A stretch of DNA of 64,000 nucleotides from Pleomorphomonas oryzae DSM 16300 (GCF_000422965.1 NZ_AUHB01000010.1:165471-229470); one strand, 5' to 3'; shown: positions 9,341 to 20,180, counted from the stretch's first letter. Numbers and translations are program-made. The notes: a model not told the origin generated them from the sequence alone.

Positions 9341-10111
9341 ATGATCGTCCGTTCGCCCGTCCTCTCGGCCCTCCCCGGCATACGCCATGGCTGGTTCACC
9401 CGCGAGGGCGGCGTGTCGGGGGGGCTCTATGCCAGCCTCAACACCGGCTACGGTTCCAACGACGAGCGGGCCAACGTCACGGAAAACCGCGGCCGCATCG
9501 CCGATGCCGTCGGCGTCCCCCGCAACAAGCTGGTCACCCTCTATCAGGTGCACTCGCCCGACGTCGTGGTGGTCACCGAGCCCTGGGCCGTCGAAAACAA
9601 TCCGGAAGCCGACTCCTTGGTAACCCGCGTTCCCGGCATTGCGCTCGGCACCAGCCACGCCGACTGCGGGCCGGTGCTGTTCGCCGACGCCGAGGCGCGG
9701 GTGATCGGCGCCGCTCATGCCGGCTGGAAAGGCGCCTTCACCGGCGTTTTGGAGGCGACCATCGACGCCATGGTCCAACTCGGCAGCCGGCGCGGCGACA
9801 TCATGGCCAGCCTCGGTCCGACCATTTCCGCCGCCGCCTACGAGGTGGGGCCGGAATTCGTCGCCCGCTTCCGCGAGGCCGGCGAGGCGATCGATCGTTG
9901 GTTCGTACCGTCGAAGCGAGCGGGGCACGCCATGTTCGATCTGCCGGGCTACATCATCTTCCGGCTGGAGCGGGCTGGCATCCGCGCCACCAATTTGGGC
10001 CTGTGCACCTTCGGCGACGAGGCGCGCTTCTTCTCTTACCGCCGCATGACGCTGAACGGCGAGGCCGACTATGGCCGGCACCTGGCGGCCATCGCGCTCG
10101 AAGGGCCCTGA
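9341..10111 (+). CDS. pgeF: Peptidoglycan editing factor PgeF (YfiH, laccase-fold)
   Basis: 256-residue YfiH-type purine nucleoside phosphorylase/laccase-domain protein. In E. coli, PgeF prevents misincorporation of non-native residues in the peptidoglycan stem. Metal-binding residues are in place: H71 (QVHSPD), C109 in HADCGP and H126 in HAGWKGAF. It lies 133 bases after midA, probably in the same operon. Older annotations call this family polyphenol oxidase. Confidence 0.93.
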   Translation: MIVRSPVLSALPGIRHGWFTREGGVSGGLYASLNTGYGSNDERANVTENRGRIADAVGVPRNKLVTLYQVHSPDVVVVTEPWAVENNPEADSLVTRVPGIALGTSHADCGPVLFADAEARVIGAAHAGWKGAFTGVLEATIDAMVQLGSRRGDIMASLGPTISAAAYEVGPEFVARFREAGEAIDRWFVPSKRAGHAMFDLPGYIIFRLERAGIRATNLGLCTFGDEARFFSYRRMTLNGEADYGRHLAAIALEGP

Positions 10112-10150
10112 TGCCGGTTGGGCCATTGCCCTCAACCAAGGGATAGGCAA

Positions 10151-10186
10151 CGCAAAAACGGTTTTCAGACGGACCGAAAAATGCTC
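10151..10186. repeat. Divergent member of the short palindromic repeat family
   Basis: The sequence contains AAAACGG-tttt and gaccGAAAAATGCTCT, recalling the ends of the repeats at 5813 and 46787, but symmetry is weaker. It sits between pgeF and the lipoprotein gene. Confidence 0.4.
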
Positions 10187-10224
10187 TAACGGCACACGGC
10201 TGTGATTTGCCGGGAGGCGGATGG

Positions 10225-10857
10225 ATGGGTTTCATGAGCGGAACGAAGCGCACCGGATCAATCCGGATGTCGGGCGCCGTCCTGGCAATCGCCCTCGCCT
10301 CCGTGCTCACGGCCTGCCAGTCGACCGCGCCCGTTCGCCCGAAGCCGGCCGTCCTTGCCGGGCCGACGGTGCCGGCGCCGCCGGAGGCGACGCAGCCGTC
10401 CGTGCCGGCCGTGCCGGCCGCCATTGCCACGTTCTCCTTCGATCAGATCAAGGGCGTGCCGACCGACAAGCAGCAGGATTTGGCGAAAGCCATCGCTAAA
10501 TACGCACAACAGCGCAACCTGCACCTCGTGCGCCGCATCGACACCACGGCCACCTACCACGTTTGGGGATATCTCTCGGCCGTCGGCGGCGATGTTGGCA
10601 CCAACGTGACCTATGTCTGGGACATCATCGATCAGAGCGGCAACCGTGTGCTGCGCTTCTCCGGCGTCGAAATCGCCGGTGGCGTCAACGACGACCCATG
10701 GCAGGGCGTGTCCGGCGGTACCCTCGACACCGTCGCTGCTCGCACCGTCGAGGACGTTTACGCCTGGATCAATCGCCTGCCACAGCCGTCGATGGCCGGG
10801 GCGCCGGCCGCTCAAGCCGGTGTCGGCGCGACCAAGCCGCCTGCCGGTACGCTTTAA
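10225..10857 (+). CDS. Predicted lipoprotein, conserved hypothetical
   Basis: 210-residue exported protein with a positively charged start, a hydrophobic stretch and a lipobox LTAC with C31, so it should be processed by Lgt and Lsp. A Pro/Ala-rich linker (about 33-65) precedes a compact domain (about 70-190) with no catalytic motif I can recognise. The ATG at 10225 has GGGAGGCGG upstream. A TTG at 10207 is possible but less likely. It sits between pgeF and prsA, a position where related genomes carry a similar lipoprotein. Function unknown. Confidence 0.8.
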   Translation: MGFMSGTKRTGSIRMSGAVLAIALASVLTACQSTAPVRPKPAVLAGPTVPAPPEATQPSVPAVPAAIATFSFDQIKGVPTDKQQDLAKAIAKYAQQRNLHLVRRIDTTATYHVWGYLSAVGGDVGTNVTYVWDIIDQSGNRVLRFSGVEIAGGVNDDPWQGVSGGTLDTVAARTVEDVYAWINRLPQPSMAGAPAAQAGVGATKPPAGTL

Positions 10858-11022
10858 CCTTATAAGCCAGCGCATAACGTCGACGACATGGCAGCATTCG
10901 CGAGATCGCGTGTTTACGCGCCCCTGTCGCGCTGCTAAAAGGCGCGCGAAACCAGCCAGCCAGCCGGTCGCTGCCCCCTCCCTCACCTGGGGCGGCATGG
11001 TCTTTTCGCGAGGTCGACGTTC

Positions 11023-11955
<933 letters not shown>

Positions 11956-11997
11956 GGGATTGGGCGGCCAAAGGGCTGCCCGAGTTCGGTCAGATTT

Positions 11998-12040
11998 AAC
12001 GCCATGGTTCGTTCTGCGGGCCATGGCGTTTCTGTTTCTG
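11998..12040 (+). terminator. Rho-independent terminator of prs
   Basis: Stem AACGCCATGG (11998-12007) pairs with CCATGGCGTT (12021-12030) around a 13-base loop and is followed by TCTGTTTCT. It lies 43 bases past the prs stop, between convergent genes. Confidence 0.85.
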
Positions 12041-12042
12041 CA

Positions 12043-13251
12043 TCACCCCTTGAGCCGTTCCAGCATCTCAAAGCAGGCGCGGCTGTTGTGATAGGGACAT
12101 TTCCAGGGGCCGGCGAGACAGGCGTCGGCATCCTCGGCCGACGTATAGGGCCGGCCGTCCGGCGTCAGCTTGGCGTGCCATTCGCCATGCGCGCGGTCAG
12201 CCACATGATCGCGGATAAAGGCCCAGACATCGCGCACCGCATCGCCGAACGCCGGATTTCCCGTCATATCCCAGGCATTCTGAAAGCCGACCAGCGCCTC
12301 GGCCTGCGGCCACCAATGCTTGTCGGCATCGATCAGCCGGCCGTCGCCGTGCGCTTCGTAATGAAGGCTGCCGTCGGCATCGCGCCCCTCCGCCAGCGTT
12401 CGCTCGGCCATCAGGATGGCAGCCGCCCTCGCCCTGGCGATCAGCGCCTCGTTGCCGAGCACCTCGGCCGCCTCGACAAGCAGCCAGCTGCCTTCGATAT
12501 CATGGCCGTAGGAGATGTGATCGTTCAGCGACCGCCAGTCCATGTCGAAGAACAGCTTGAAATGGCCGGTCTGGCCGTCGACGACGCGGTCGAGTGTGAC
12601 GGCGATAAGCTCGGCCTGCCGCGCTACCAGCGCCGGGTCGCGCCATATGCGGAGCAGGTTGGTGTAGGCCTCCATGATATGGAGGTGGGTGTTCATCGAC
12701 TTCGGGCTGTTGAGATCCTTGTCGGATAGCCGCATGTCGGAGAGCGGCCCCCAGGCACGGTCGAGCGCCTCGATATAGCCGCCGCGCTCGCGGTCGGCGG
12801 CGTGCTTCTCGATCAGCCGGAACAGATCGATCGCCAGCTTCAGGCTGTCGCGGTCGCCGGTGGCGCGGGCATATTCGGAAAAGGCGTAGATGGCAAAGGC
12901 CTGGGCGTAGATCTGCTTGCGGTCAGACACCGGATGCCCCTCGGCGTCGAGTAGCCAGTGGATTCCGCCATGCTCGCCGTCGAGGAAGCGTGTCCTGAGA
13001 TAGTCGAAGGCCCAGTCGGCAGTGGCACGATAACTGGCGCCGAGCACCCGCGTTGCGGTGGCGAAGGTCCAGAGAATGCGGGCGTTGACGACCGAGGCGC
13101 GCGGCGCGCCTTTATCAACGATACCATTGCAGTCGGCAGCACCGAAAAACCCGCCCTGCGGATCGCGCATACGCCCGTGCCAGAACGGCAGGATATTGTC
13201 GGTCAGCTCGCGCAAAACCTCCGCCCGCCTGCCCTTGCCGTCCGTCGCCAT
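12043..13251 (-). CDS. AGE family sugar epimerase/isomerase
   Basis: 402-residue N-acylglucosamine 2-epimerase family protein with an (alpha/alpha)6-barrel. The family includes N-acetylglucosamine 2-epimerases, mannose isomerases (ManI/YihS type) and cellobiose 2-epimerases. Segments consistent with the family are ILPFWHGRMRDPQGGFFG at the N-terminus and the histidine-containing DHISYGHDIEGSWLL in the middle. No sugar transporter or kinase is adjacent, so the substrate cannot be inferred. A mannose/fructose isomerase is the most common identity in rhizobia. Confidence 0.88.
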   Translation of the reverse strand: MATDGKGRRAEVLRELTDNILPFWHGRMRDPQGGFFGAADCNGIVDKGAPRASVVNARILWTFATATRVLGASYRATADWAFDYLRTRFLDGEHGGIHWLLDAEGHPVSDRKQIYAQAFAIYAFSEYARATGDRDSLKLAIDLFRLIEKHAADRERGGYIEALDRAWGPLSDMRLSDKDLNSPKSMNTHLHIMEAYTNLLRIWRDPALVARQAELIAVTLDRVVDGQTGHFKLFFDMDWRSLNDHISYGHDIEGSWLLVEAAEVLGNEALIARARAAAILMAERTLAEGRDADGSLHYEAHGDGRLIDADKHWWPQAEALVGFQNAWDMTGNPAFGDAVRDVWAFIRDHVADRAHGEWHAKLTPDGRPYTSAEDADACLAGPWKCPYHNSRACFEMLERLKG

Positions 13252-13354
13252 GGCCTTCCGCTCCTGTCCGGCCGGACGCGAAGGCCCGGCCCGGTCTTCC
13301 TAAACGTTTTCATCAGGAATTCCAGACCGAAGAAATTCGAAGCGCCGGCGCGCA

Positions 13355-13912
13355 TCAGAGCGTGGAGCGCCGCGCGAGGTCAGCCATCGAATGAGCGATC
13401 GTTCTGCCCAGGGAGGCCTGGAACATCGCATAGTTCTTCTTGGCCTGCTGATAGCTCGCCGCCGAACTGACGAGTGTTATCAGAAAATGGCTATTGGAGC
13501 CGGCCGGCATATGTGCGGATAGATGGCCGCTATGGAAAAAATCGGCGGTAAACCCTGGAGCGGGCAACGGTCGCCAATGGGTCGGTCGGCCCTTCTTGTC
13601 GATCGCATTCGGATATTCGCACGTTTCGTAACTGCCGGCATTTTTGCAGGTGATGGGCAGGCGAGGTTCTTTTTGCTTCGCGCGAATATCGGCTTTGGTC
13701 GGGGCCGGCAGATCATGAAAGTGGAAGCTAACGATCGAATCTTTGCCGCAGATCTTGGGTGAGACACAGTAATAAAAAACGGTTTCCGTTTCCGCCACCT
13801 TGGTTACCCAGCCTGGAAATATGGGCGATGGCACGGGCTGGTCCTCGGCGGCAGCGGGGAAGGCGGCGGCTGACAGACAGGCAAACGCGACGGCGGCGGC
13901 AAAGGATCTCAT
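13355..13912 (-). CDS. Exported hypothetical protein
   Basis: 185-residue protein with a clear signal peptide (hydrophobic residues 4-20, cleavage probably after AFPAAA) followed by a soluble domain with four or five cysteines, in two pairs that may form disulfides. The ATG at 13912 directly precedes the signal sequence. One at 13939 would put nine residues in front. I recognise no family. It faces rplY divergently. Confidence 0.7.
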   Translation of the reverse strand: MRSFAAAVAFACLSAAAFPAAAEDQPVPSPIFPGWVTKVAETETVFYYCVSPKICGKDSIVSFHFHDLPAPTKADIRAKQKEPRLPITCKNAGSYETCEYPNAIDKKGRPTHWRPLPAPGFTADFFHSGHLSAHMPAGSNSHFLITLVSSAASYQQAKKNYAMFQASLGRTIAHSMADLARRSTL

Positions 13913-14163
13913 ATCGGCACCATGCAGCAACACTTTCAACGAGATGTTTGTAACCGGAAGTAGTGGGAAGAATCCATCCTCGCCCTTCGACTGATCCCAT
14001 CCTTCCTATGCGCTTCGCCCGGAAAATCCCGCATTCCCTTGCCTTCCCCGGCCGTTTCCGCTATAGCGCCCGCATCCGCGCCGACCCCCCTGGAGGGAGC
14101 GTCGGATCGGTGTCGGCCGCGTGGCCGCCGCCGCCAGTACTCCGAATTAGAAAGCACGAGAAA

Positions 14164-14796
14164 ATGGCTCAGACCTACGAGCTCATCGCCTCGCCGCGCG
14201 ACCGGGTGGGAAAGGGGTCCGCCCGTGCCCTGCGCCTCGAAGGCAAGACGCCCGCCGTCGTTTATGGCGACAAGCAGCCGCCGCTGGCGATCGCTGTCGA
14301 TACCAAGGAAACCTTCCTCAAGCTGCACGCCGGCGGCTTCATGACCCACGTCGTCACCCTCAAGGTTGACGGCAAGGAGATCAAGGCTCTGCCGCGCGAC
14401 TACCAGCTCGACCCGGTGACCGACACCCTCGTCCATGTCGACTTCATCCGCGTCTCCGACACCACCAAGGTGTCTGTCAACGTGCCGGTGCACTTCGTCG
14501 GCCAGGACAAGTCGGTCGGCATCAAGCGTGGTGGCGTTCTGAACATCACCGCCCACGAAGTGGCGCTGCTGGTTTCCGCCAACAACATTCCCGAGCACCT
14601 GACCGTCGATATCGGCGCGCTCAACATCGGCGATTCCGTGCACATCTCCGGCGTGACGCTGCCGGAAGGCGCGACGCTGATCGGTCATGACGACTTCTCC
14701 GTCGCCGCGATCGTCGGCTCGGCGGCCGGTACCTCGGAAGAGACCGCTGCTCCGGCCGAGGCCGAGGCTGCTGCTGCGCCGGCCCCCAAGGCCTGA
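14164..14796 (+). CDS. rplY: 50S ribosomal protein L25/general stress protein Ctc
   Basis: 210-residue two-domain L25 of the CTC type that binds 5S rRNA: an N-terminal L25 domain (about 5-95, starting [20 protein letters not shown]), a C-terminal beta domain (about 100-185) and an Ala/Glu-rich tail. An in-frame opening extends upstream to 13963, but the ATG at 14164 gives the family start. A hairpin follows the stop, and pth begins 75 bases later, the usual rplY-pth-ychF order. Confidence 0.96.
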   Translation: MAQTYELIASPRDRVGKGSARALRLEGKTPAVVYGDKQPPLAIAVDTKETFLKLHAGGFMTHVVTLKVDGKEIKALPRDYQLDPVTDTLVHVDFIRVSDTTKVSVNVPVHFVGQDKSVGIKRGGVLNITAHEVALLVSANNIPEHLTVDIGALNIGDSVHISGVTLPEGATLIGHDDFSVAAIVGSAAGTSEETAAPAEAEAAAAPAPKA

Positions 14797-14822
14797 TTGC
14801 TTCGGTCTTAAGCCTGACATTC

Positions 14823-14860
14823 GGGGTTCCGGTCGCGAGGTCGGAACCCCTGATCTTTTC
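14823..14860 (+). terminator. Hairpin between rplY and pth, terminator or attenuator
   Basis: GGGGTTCCG (14823-14831) pairs with CGGAACCCC (14842-14850) around a 10-base loop, followed by TGATCTTTTC. The T-run is short, so some read-through into pth (start 14872) is likely. This would set more rplY than pth transcript. Confidence 0.75.
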
Positions 14861-14871
14861 GGGAGAGGCGC

Positions 14872-15576
14872 GTGCTCATTCTAGTCGGTCTCGGCAATCC
14901 CGGCGCCAAATACGCGTCGAACCGCCACAACATCGGCTTCATGGCGGCCGACGTCATCCACACGCGCCACCGTTTTCCCGCCTGGCGGAAGAATTTCCAG
15001 GCCGAGGTGTCGGAAGGCACCATCGACGGCGAACGCGTTTTGCTGATGAAGCCGCAGACCTATATGAACGAGAGCGGCCGTTCAGTCGGCGAGGCCATGC
15101 GCTTCCTGAAGCTCGCGCCGTCCGACGTCGTGATCATCCATGACGAACTCGACCTGCCGCCCGGCAAGCTCCGGATGAAGGTGGGCGGCGGCCATGGCGG
15201 CCACAACGGCCTGCGCTCCATCACCGCGCAGATCACCGACGCCTACCGCCGCATGCGGCTCGGCATCGGCCACCCCGGTGATAAGGCGCTCGTCCACGCC
15301 CACGTGCTCTCCGACTTCGCCAAGGCCGATCGCGACTGGCTGGTGAAGCTGCTCGACGCCATCGCCGATAATGCCGGCGAGTTGGTGAAAGGCGCCGACG
15401 CCACCTTCGCCAACCGCGTCCACGCCATCACCGAGCCAAAGCCGGACCGCAAGCCGAAGCCTGAGGCAAAGACAGAGGCGGCCGCACCGGTTGCCACCGC
15501 CCCCGCCGAGCCGCCGCCGAAGAACGCCATGGCGGCGGTGCTCCGCAGCCTGCTGGCCCAGAAGGACAGACGCTAG
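14872..15576 (+). CDS. pth: Peptidyl-tRNA hydrolase
   Basis: Recycles peptidyl-tRNA released from stalled ribosomes. The start is a GTG at 14872 with GGGAGAGG six bases upstream. The core (1-185) has the catalytic H19 in NRHNIGF, N9 in GLGNPG, the NES motif in QTYMNESG and D91 in HDELDLPPG. An unusual C-terminal tail (about 186-234) is rich in Lys, Pro and Ala. This makes the protein longer (234 residues) than the roughly 190-200 residues of E. coli Pth, as is common in Rhizobiales. Confidence 0.96.
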   Translation: MLILVGLGNPGAKYASNRHNIGFMAADVIHTRHRFPAWRKNFQAEVSEGTIDGERVLLMKPQTYMNESGRSVGEAMRFLKLAPSDVVIIHDELDLPPGKLRMKVGGGHGGHNGLRSITAQITDAYRRMRLGIGHPGDKALVHAHVLSDFAKADRDWLVKLLDAIADNAGELVKGADATFANRVHAITEPKPDRKPKPEAKTEAAAPVATAPAEPPPKNAMAAVLRSLLAQKDRR

Positions 15577-15678
15577 GCCAGACGCTGGCCAGCCATCCGG
15601 ACATTTTCCTTGACGGGCAGCGGCGCGCTTCCCTAACACCACGCCAGACTTCACGCCTTTTACGAAAGCCTGATCACC

Positions 15679-16773
15679 ATGGGTTTCAAGTGCGGCATCG
15701 TCGGCCTGCCCAACGTCGGCAAGTCCACGCTCTTCAACGCGCTCACCAAGACCGCGGCCGCCCAGGCGGCAAACTATCCCTTCTGCACCATCGAGCCGAA
15801 CACCGGCGAGGTGGCGGTTCCCGACCCGCGCCTCACGGTGCTGGCCGAGAAGGGCAAGTCGGCGCAGATCGTGCCGACCCGCATCACCTTCGTCGACATC
15901 GCCGGCCTGGTGCGCGGCGCCTCCAAGGGCGAAGGCCTCGGCAACCAGTTCCTCGGCAACATCCGCGAGGTGGACGCCATCGTCCACGTGCTGCGTTGCT
16001 TCGAGGACAATGACATCACCCACGTCGAGGGCCGCATCGATCCGGTCAGCGACGCCGAGACGGTGGAAACCGAGCTGATGCTCTCCGACCTCGACAGCCT
16101 TGAGCGTCGCGTGGTGCCGCTGAGGAAGCGCGCCCAGGGCGGCGACAAGGACATCAAGGAGCAGGTCGAGCTGATGGACCTCGCCCTCGAGGTACTGCGC
16201 GACGGCCGCCCGGCCCGCACCGCATCCATCCCCAAGGGCTCGGAAGCCGCCTTCAACGCACTCAACCTCCTGACCTCCAAGCCCGTGCTCTACGTCTGCA
16301 ACGTCGAGGAAGCGGCGGCCGCCAGCGGCAACAGCCAGTCGGCGCGCGTCTTCGAGATGGCCGAGAAGCTGGGTGCCAGGGCCGTGGTCATTTCGGCGGC
16401 CATCGAGGCCGAGGTCGCCCAGCTCGACGATGCCGAGCAGAAGGAATTCCTGGAGACGCTCGGTCTCGAGGAGCCGGGCCTCGACCGGCTGATCCGCGCC
16501 GGCTACGACCTGCTCGGCCTGATCACCTATTTCACAGTCGGCCCGAAGGAGACGCGGGCCTGGACCATCGTCAAGGGCACCAAGGCCCCCCAGGCCGCCG
16601 GCGTCATCCACACCGATTTCGAGCGTGGCTTCATCCGCGCCCAGACCATCGCCTATGAGGATTACATCGCCTATGGCGAGGTGAAGGCGAAGGAACTGGG
16701 CAAGGCCCGCGACGAAGGCAAGGAGTATGTCGTCGCCGACGGTGACGTCATGCTGTTCAAGTTCAATACCTGA
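15679..16773 (+). CDS. ychF: Ribosome-binding ATPase YchF
   Basis: OBG-family P-loop protein that prefers ATP over GTP and binds ribosomes. It is linked to oxidative-stress responses. The 364-residue protein has the P-loop GLPNVGKST at 9-17, a degenerate G4 region (CNVEEA in place of NKxD, the basis of its ATP preference), a coiled-coil insert near 130-200 and a C-terminal TGS domain from about 280. A terminator follows. Confidence 0.97.
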   Translation: MGFKCGIVGLPNVGKSTLFNALTKTAAAQAANYPFCTIEPNTGEVAVPDPRLTVLAEKGKSAQIVPTRITFVDIAGLVRGASKGEGLGNQFLGNIREVDAIVHVLRCFEDNDITHVEGRIDPVSDAETVETELMLSDLDSLERRVVPLRKRAQGGDKDIKEQVELMDLALEVLRDGRPARTASIPKGSEAAFNALNLLTSKPVLYVCNVEEAAAASGNSQSARVFEMAEKLGARAVVISAAIEAEVAQLDDAEQKEFLETLGLEEPGLDRLIRAGYDLLGLITYFTVGPKETRAWTIVKGTKAPQAAGVIHTDFERGFIRAQTIAYEDYIAYGEVKAKELGKARDEGKEYVVADGDVMLFKFNT

Positions 16774-16794
16774 TACGATTTTCGCCACATTTTC

Positions 16795-16835
16795 GACGCC
16801 GCCGCGGAACTTTCGTGGCGGCGTCGGCGTTTCTA
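16795..16835 (+). terminator. Terminator of ychF
   Basis: GACGCCGCC (16795-16803) pairs with GGCGGCGTC (16817-16825), followed by GGCGTTTCT. It begins 21 bases after the ychF stop. Confidence 0.75.
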
Positions 16836-17000
16836 TTGATGGTTCCCTTTGTGCATTTCCGATTGGAACAGTCCGTTTACCAATTGTTTACCGCGATGAA
16901 CGCGAGATGAACGATGGGTTCGGCACCTGTTCAAGCCGGCGGTAATACGGTGACATCATGGCGCGGAAGGGATCGCGCCACACGAGAACGGCAGCATGCC

Positions 17001-17174
17001 ATGGCCCGCAAGACCAAACTTCTGAGCTGGATCGCCGCCGCACTGGTGGCGCTGACCACCGTGGTCGCCGCCCGCACCCTGCCCGATCGCATCTGGCCGG
17101 GCAATTTCTCCGTCACGGTCGAGATTTCCGGAACGGCGGGCGCCGGTGTCGCCACCAGCTGGCAGGCACCATAA
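17001..17174 (+). CDS. Possible 57-residue membrane-anchored peptide
   Basis: An ATG at 17001 opens 57 codons encoding a basic start (MARKTKLL), a hydrophobic stretch at about 9-24 and a short polar tail. This is consistent with a signal anchor or signal peptide. There is no strong ribosome site, and the frame could be chance in GC-rich DNA. It lies between ychF and the fliJ terminator. Confidence 0.35.
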   Translation: MARKTKLLSWIAAALVALTTVVAARTLPDRIWPGNFSVTVEISGTAGAGVATSWQAP

Positions 17175-17205
17175 GAAAACGGCGGGCACGCTTGGCATGC
17201 CCGCC
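17170..17205 (-). terminator. Terminator of the fliI-fliJ operon
   Basis: On the minus strand GGCGGGCA (17205-17198) and TGCCCGCC (17188-17181) form the stem, followed by GTTTTCTTAT. It lies 50 bases past the fliJ stop at 17255. Confidence 0.8.
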
Positions 17206-17254
17206 CGAAATCGATCCGGAGCGATGAAAGACAAAAGGACGCCGGCTGGGAAGA

Positions 17255-17668
17255 TCAACTGGCGTGATAGGAGCGGCGGCCCGCCACTTCGTCGAGCGCG
17301 TCCTGCTCGGCCATGTCCTGAGCGGTCTTCTCGCGCATCTGATCGCGCTCTTCCAGAAGCTCGATCTTCTTCATCTCCTCCACCGCCTCGCTGAGCGCTG
17401 CCTGCGCCGCGTCGAGCTGTCCCCTGAGATCGTTGGCCGATCCCATGAGATTGTCGCGACGGGTCATCGCCGCCTTGGCGAAGGTCGGATAGGCGAAGTG
17501 CGTGATGTCGGTAATGCCGCTGCGCTTCTGCTCAGCCAGAATCTGCTCGTCGAGCTCGGAAGCCATGCGCTCGAACTCGGCAATCATCATTTCGATCTGC
17601 ATCACCTGCCGACGCTTCTCGTCGACCTGAAACCGCTTGAGTCGGATGAGACTGTTGCGAGATTTCAT
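17255..17668 (-). CDS. fliJ: Flagellar export chaperone FliJ
   Basis: 137-residue, almost entirely helical coiled-coil protein. FliJ is the stalk of the flagellar type III export ATPase, binding FliI and FlhA in the cytosol. The N-terminal sequence KSRNSLIRLKRFQVDEKRRQ is typical of alphaproteobacterial FliJ. It follows fliI by 6 bases on the same strand, and a terminator lies just downstream. Confidence 0.9.
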   Translation of the reverse strand: MKSRNSLIRLKRFQVDEKRRQVMQIEMMIAEFERMASELDEQILAEQKRSGITDITHFAYPTFAKAAMTRRDNLMGSANDLRGQLDAAQAALSEAVEEMKKIELLEERDQMREKTAQDMAEQDALDEVAGRRSYHAS

Positions 17669-17674
17669 TTCAAA

Positions 17675-19027
17675 TTACTCCCCGGAATGCGTGTATCGTA
17701 AACCGACAGTGCTTTCCAAAAGGTGAGCAAGATCGCGGTAACCGTCATGACGACGGGTGCATTCGTCTTTTCCCTGGGTCAAAAAGGCTTCGAGCGGGCC
17801 GGAAACGTCGATCGACTGGTCGACTTCCGGGTTGCTGCCGCGCCGGTAGGCGCCGAGGCGGATCAGTTCCTCCATATCGGCAAAGGTGGCCATCAGTCGC
17901 TTGGCATCGCGAATCATCGGCCGGATCTCCTCCTCGACGCAGCCCGGCATGGTGCGCGACACTGTTTTCAATACGTTGACCGCTGGATAGCGCCCACGCT
18001 CGGCGATGGCGCGCTCCATGACGATATGGCCGTCGAGGATGCCACGCACCGCGTCGGCCACTGGTTCGTTGTGGTTGTCGCCGTCGACCAGCACGGTGAA
18101 CAGGCCGGTAATGGTGCCGCCGCCCACCGGTCCTGGGCCGGCACGTTCCAACAAACGCGGCAGCTCGGCGAACACCGTCGGCGTATATCCTTTAGACGTA
18201 GGTGGTTCTCCGGCCGACAGACCGATCTCACGCTGGGCCATGGCAAAACGCGTCACCGAGTCCATCAGGCAGAGCACGTCCTGCCCCTCGTCGCGAAAAT
18301 GCTCGGCGATGGTCAGCGTCATATAGGCGGCCTGCCGCCGCATCAGCGCCGTCTCGTCGGAAGTTGCCACAACCACCACCGAACGAGCGAGGCCCTCCTC
18401 GCCGAGGTCGTCCTCGATGAACTCCTGCACCTCGCGGCCGCGCTCGCCGACAAGGCCGATCACCGACACGTCGCAGGCTGTGTAGCGGGCCAGCATTGAC
18501 AGCAGCACCGACTTGCCGACGCCCGAGCCGGCGAAGATGCCCATGCGCTGGCCGCGGCAGCAGGTGGCGAAGGTATTGAGAACACGGACGCCGAGGTCGA
18601 TCGGATCCCCCACCCGCGCCCGCTCGGCCGCCTGTGGCGGTGAAGCGCGCAGCGGCATTTCCCGTGAGCCCAGGGGGAGCGGCCCCTTGCCGTCGATCGG
18701 CTCGCCGAAAGCATTGACCACCCGGCCGAGCCAGCCGTCCGACGGCCGCACCGACGCCGAGGAGGTGGCGATCGTCGCCTTGGCGCCGAGGCGCACGCCC
18801 TCCATCGAGGCGAACGGCAGGCAGAGCGCCTTGCCGTTGTTGAAGCCGACCACCTCCACCGGCACCTGGGCGCCACCGAAGCCACTGACCATCAGGCGGG
18901 CGCCGACGCTCATTTCCTGCACCGGACCGGCCACCTCCACCAGCATGCCCTGCACGCTGGAGACGCGTCCGTAAATCTCAAGCGGACGGAGGGCGGCGAT
19001 TTCGGCGGCGAGCCGATCGAGGGGCAT
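17675..19027 (-). CDS. fliI: Flagellum-specific export ATPase FliI
   Basis: F1-beta-like ATPase that energises flagellar protein export at the base of the hook-basal body. The 450-residue protein has a beta-barrel N-domain (about 1-95), Walker A GSGVGKS near 167-173, [13 protein letters not shown] just after it and Walker [11 protein letters not shown] near 255. It starts at 19027, in a 396-base regulatory region shared with divergent ctrA. No other flagellar structural genes are in the window. Confidence 0.96.
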   Translation of the reverse strand: MPLDRLAAEIAALRPLEIYGRVSSVQGMLVEVAGPVQEMSVGARLMVSGFGGAQVPVEVVGFNNGKALCLPFASMEGVRLGAKATIATSSASVRPSDGWLGRVVNAFGEPIDGKGPLPLGSREMPLRASPPQAAERARVGDPIDLGVRVLNTFATCCRGQRMGIFAGSGVGKSVLLSMLARYTACDVSVIGLVGERGREVQEFIEDDLGEEGLARSVVVVATSDETALMRRQAAYMTLTIAEHFRDEGQDVLCLMDSVTRFAMAQREIGLSAGEPPTSKGYTPTVFAELPRLLERAGPGPVGGGTITGLFTVLVDGDNHNEPVADAVRGILDGHIVMERAIAERGRYPAVNVLKTVSRTMPGCVEEEIRPMIRDAKRLMATFADMEELIRLGAYRRGSNPEVDQSIDVSGPLEAFLTQGKDECTRRHDGYRDLAHLLESTVGLRYTHSGE

Positions 19028-19423
19028 GGCGGCGTTTCCGGCAAAAGGTTGCCAAATTGATTCGGATTTGCTGGTCAGTGTAACGCTTCGTTAAGGTCGG
19101 GCGTTAATACTTTGCTTAAGAGTACGGCGGCGACCGACCGGGTCATCCGGGGTGTGGACAAGGAATCTTCGTAGAGTCGGCAGAATCGCTTAGGCAAAAA
19201 TGTTAATTTGCTAGGTGAGGATAACCAAGGCCGATTTATCGTTGAATCCTAAGGACCTGCCCGACCTTTCGTAGGATTTTCGTCAAAGTGCTTGCGGCCG
19301 AGAATCATTGTTTGTTAACCATTCGGGACTAGCCTTGGATCCGATAAGCCATGTCCGGCGGAAGACCGGACGAGCTACCGACAGGATGTCGGGCCCGAGG
19401 CCCTAGAAAAAGGGGATAACGGA
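19028..19423. promoter_or_regulatory. ctrA / fliI intergenic control region with six GANTC sites
   Basis: This 396-base stretch is AT-richer than its neighbours. GANTC (CcrM methylation) sites occur at 19059, 19163, 19174, 19183, 19244 and 19302. TTAA half-sites, as used by CtrA, are at 19091, 19104, 19116, 19203 and 19315. The pairs 19091/19104 (9-base gap) and 19104/19116 (8-base gap) approach but do not equal the TTAA-N7-TTAA consensus. The layout suggests methylation-dependent activation plus CtrA autoregulation, as known for Caulobacter ctrA. A GGGG ribosome site precedes the ctrA ATG. Confidence 0.75.
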
Positions 19424-20119
19424 ATGCGAGTTTTGCTGATCGAGGACGACAGCGCGACCGCACAGAGCATCGAGCTGATGCTGAAGTCCGAGAGCTTTAA
19501 CGTCTATACGACGGATCTTGGCGAGGAAGGTATCGACCTCGGCAAGCTATATGACTACGACATCATTCTGCTGGATCTCAATCTGCCGGATATGTCTGGT
19601 TATGAAGTGCTCCGGACGCTGCGCGTGTCCAAGGTCAAGACGCCGATCCTGATCCTGTCCGGCCTCGGCAATATCGAGGACAAGGTGCGCGGTCTCGGCT
19701 TCGGTGCCGACGACTACATGACCAAGCCGTTCCACAAGGACGAGCTGATCGCCCGCATCCATGCCATCGTCCGCCGGTCCAAGGGCCATGCCCAGTCGGT
19801 CATCGTGACAGGTGATCTGGTGGTCAATCTCGACACCAAGACCGTCGAGGTCAATGGCAACCGCGTGCATCTGACCGGCAAGGAATATCAGATGCTGGAG
19901 CTGCTTTCCCTGCGCAAGGGAACGACGCTTACCAAGGAGATGTTCCTCAACCATCTCTATGGCGGCATGGACGAACCGGAACTGAAGATCATCGACGTGT
20001 TCATCTGCAAGCTTCGCAAGAAGCTCGCCAATGCCACCGATGGCCGCAACTATATCGAGACCGTCTGGGGCCGCGGCTACGTGCTGCGCGAGCCCGACGA
20101 GATCCAGGAAGCGGTCTGA
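19424..20119 (+). CDS. ctrA: Cell-cycle response regulator CtrA
   Basis: OmpR-type DNA-binding response regulator, master regulator of cell cycle, division and flagellar genes in alphaproteobacteria. The 231-residue length equals the family norm. The receiver domain has the phospho-acceptor D51 ([14 protein letters not shown]) and acidic pocket E7-D8-D9. The winged helix runs from about 125 to 225 ([27 protein letters not shown]). It receives phosphate through ChpT, whose gene is also in this window at 36404. A strong terminator follows. Confidence 0.98.
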   Translation: MRVLLIEDDSATAQSIELMLKSESFNVYTTDLGEEGIDLGKLYDYDIILLDLNLPDMSGYEVLRTLRVSKVKTPILILSGLGNIEDKVRGLGFGADDYMTKPFHKDELIARIHAIVRRSKGHAQSVIVTGDLVVNLDTKTVEVNGNRVHLTGKEYQMLELLSLRKGTTLTKEMFLNHLYGGMDEPELKIIDVFICKLRKKLANATDGRNYIETVWGRGYVLREPDEIQEAV

Positions 20120-20180
20120 CACGACCCAACCCAACGAGCCGCGGCGCGTTTTCCCCTTTCGCGCCGCGCTCGATTTTGCG

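Noticed and set aside
19091..19119. Exact CtrA boxes upstream of ctrA
   Set aside because: The TTAA pairs have gaps of 9 and 8 bases instead of 7, so I call them half-sites only.
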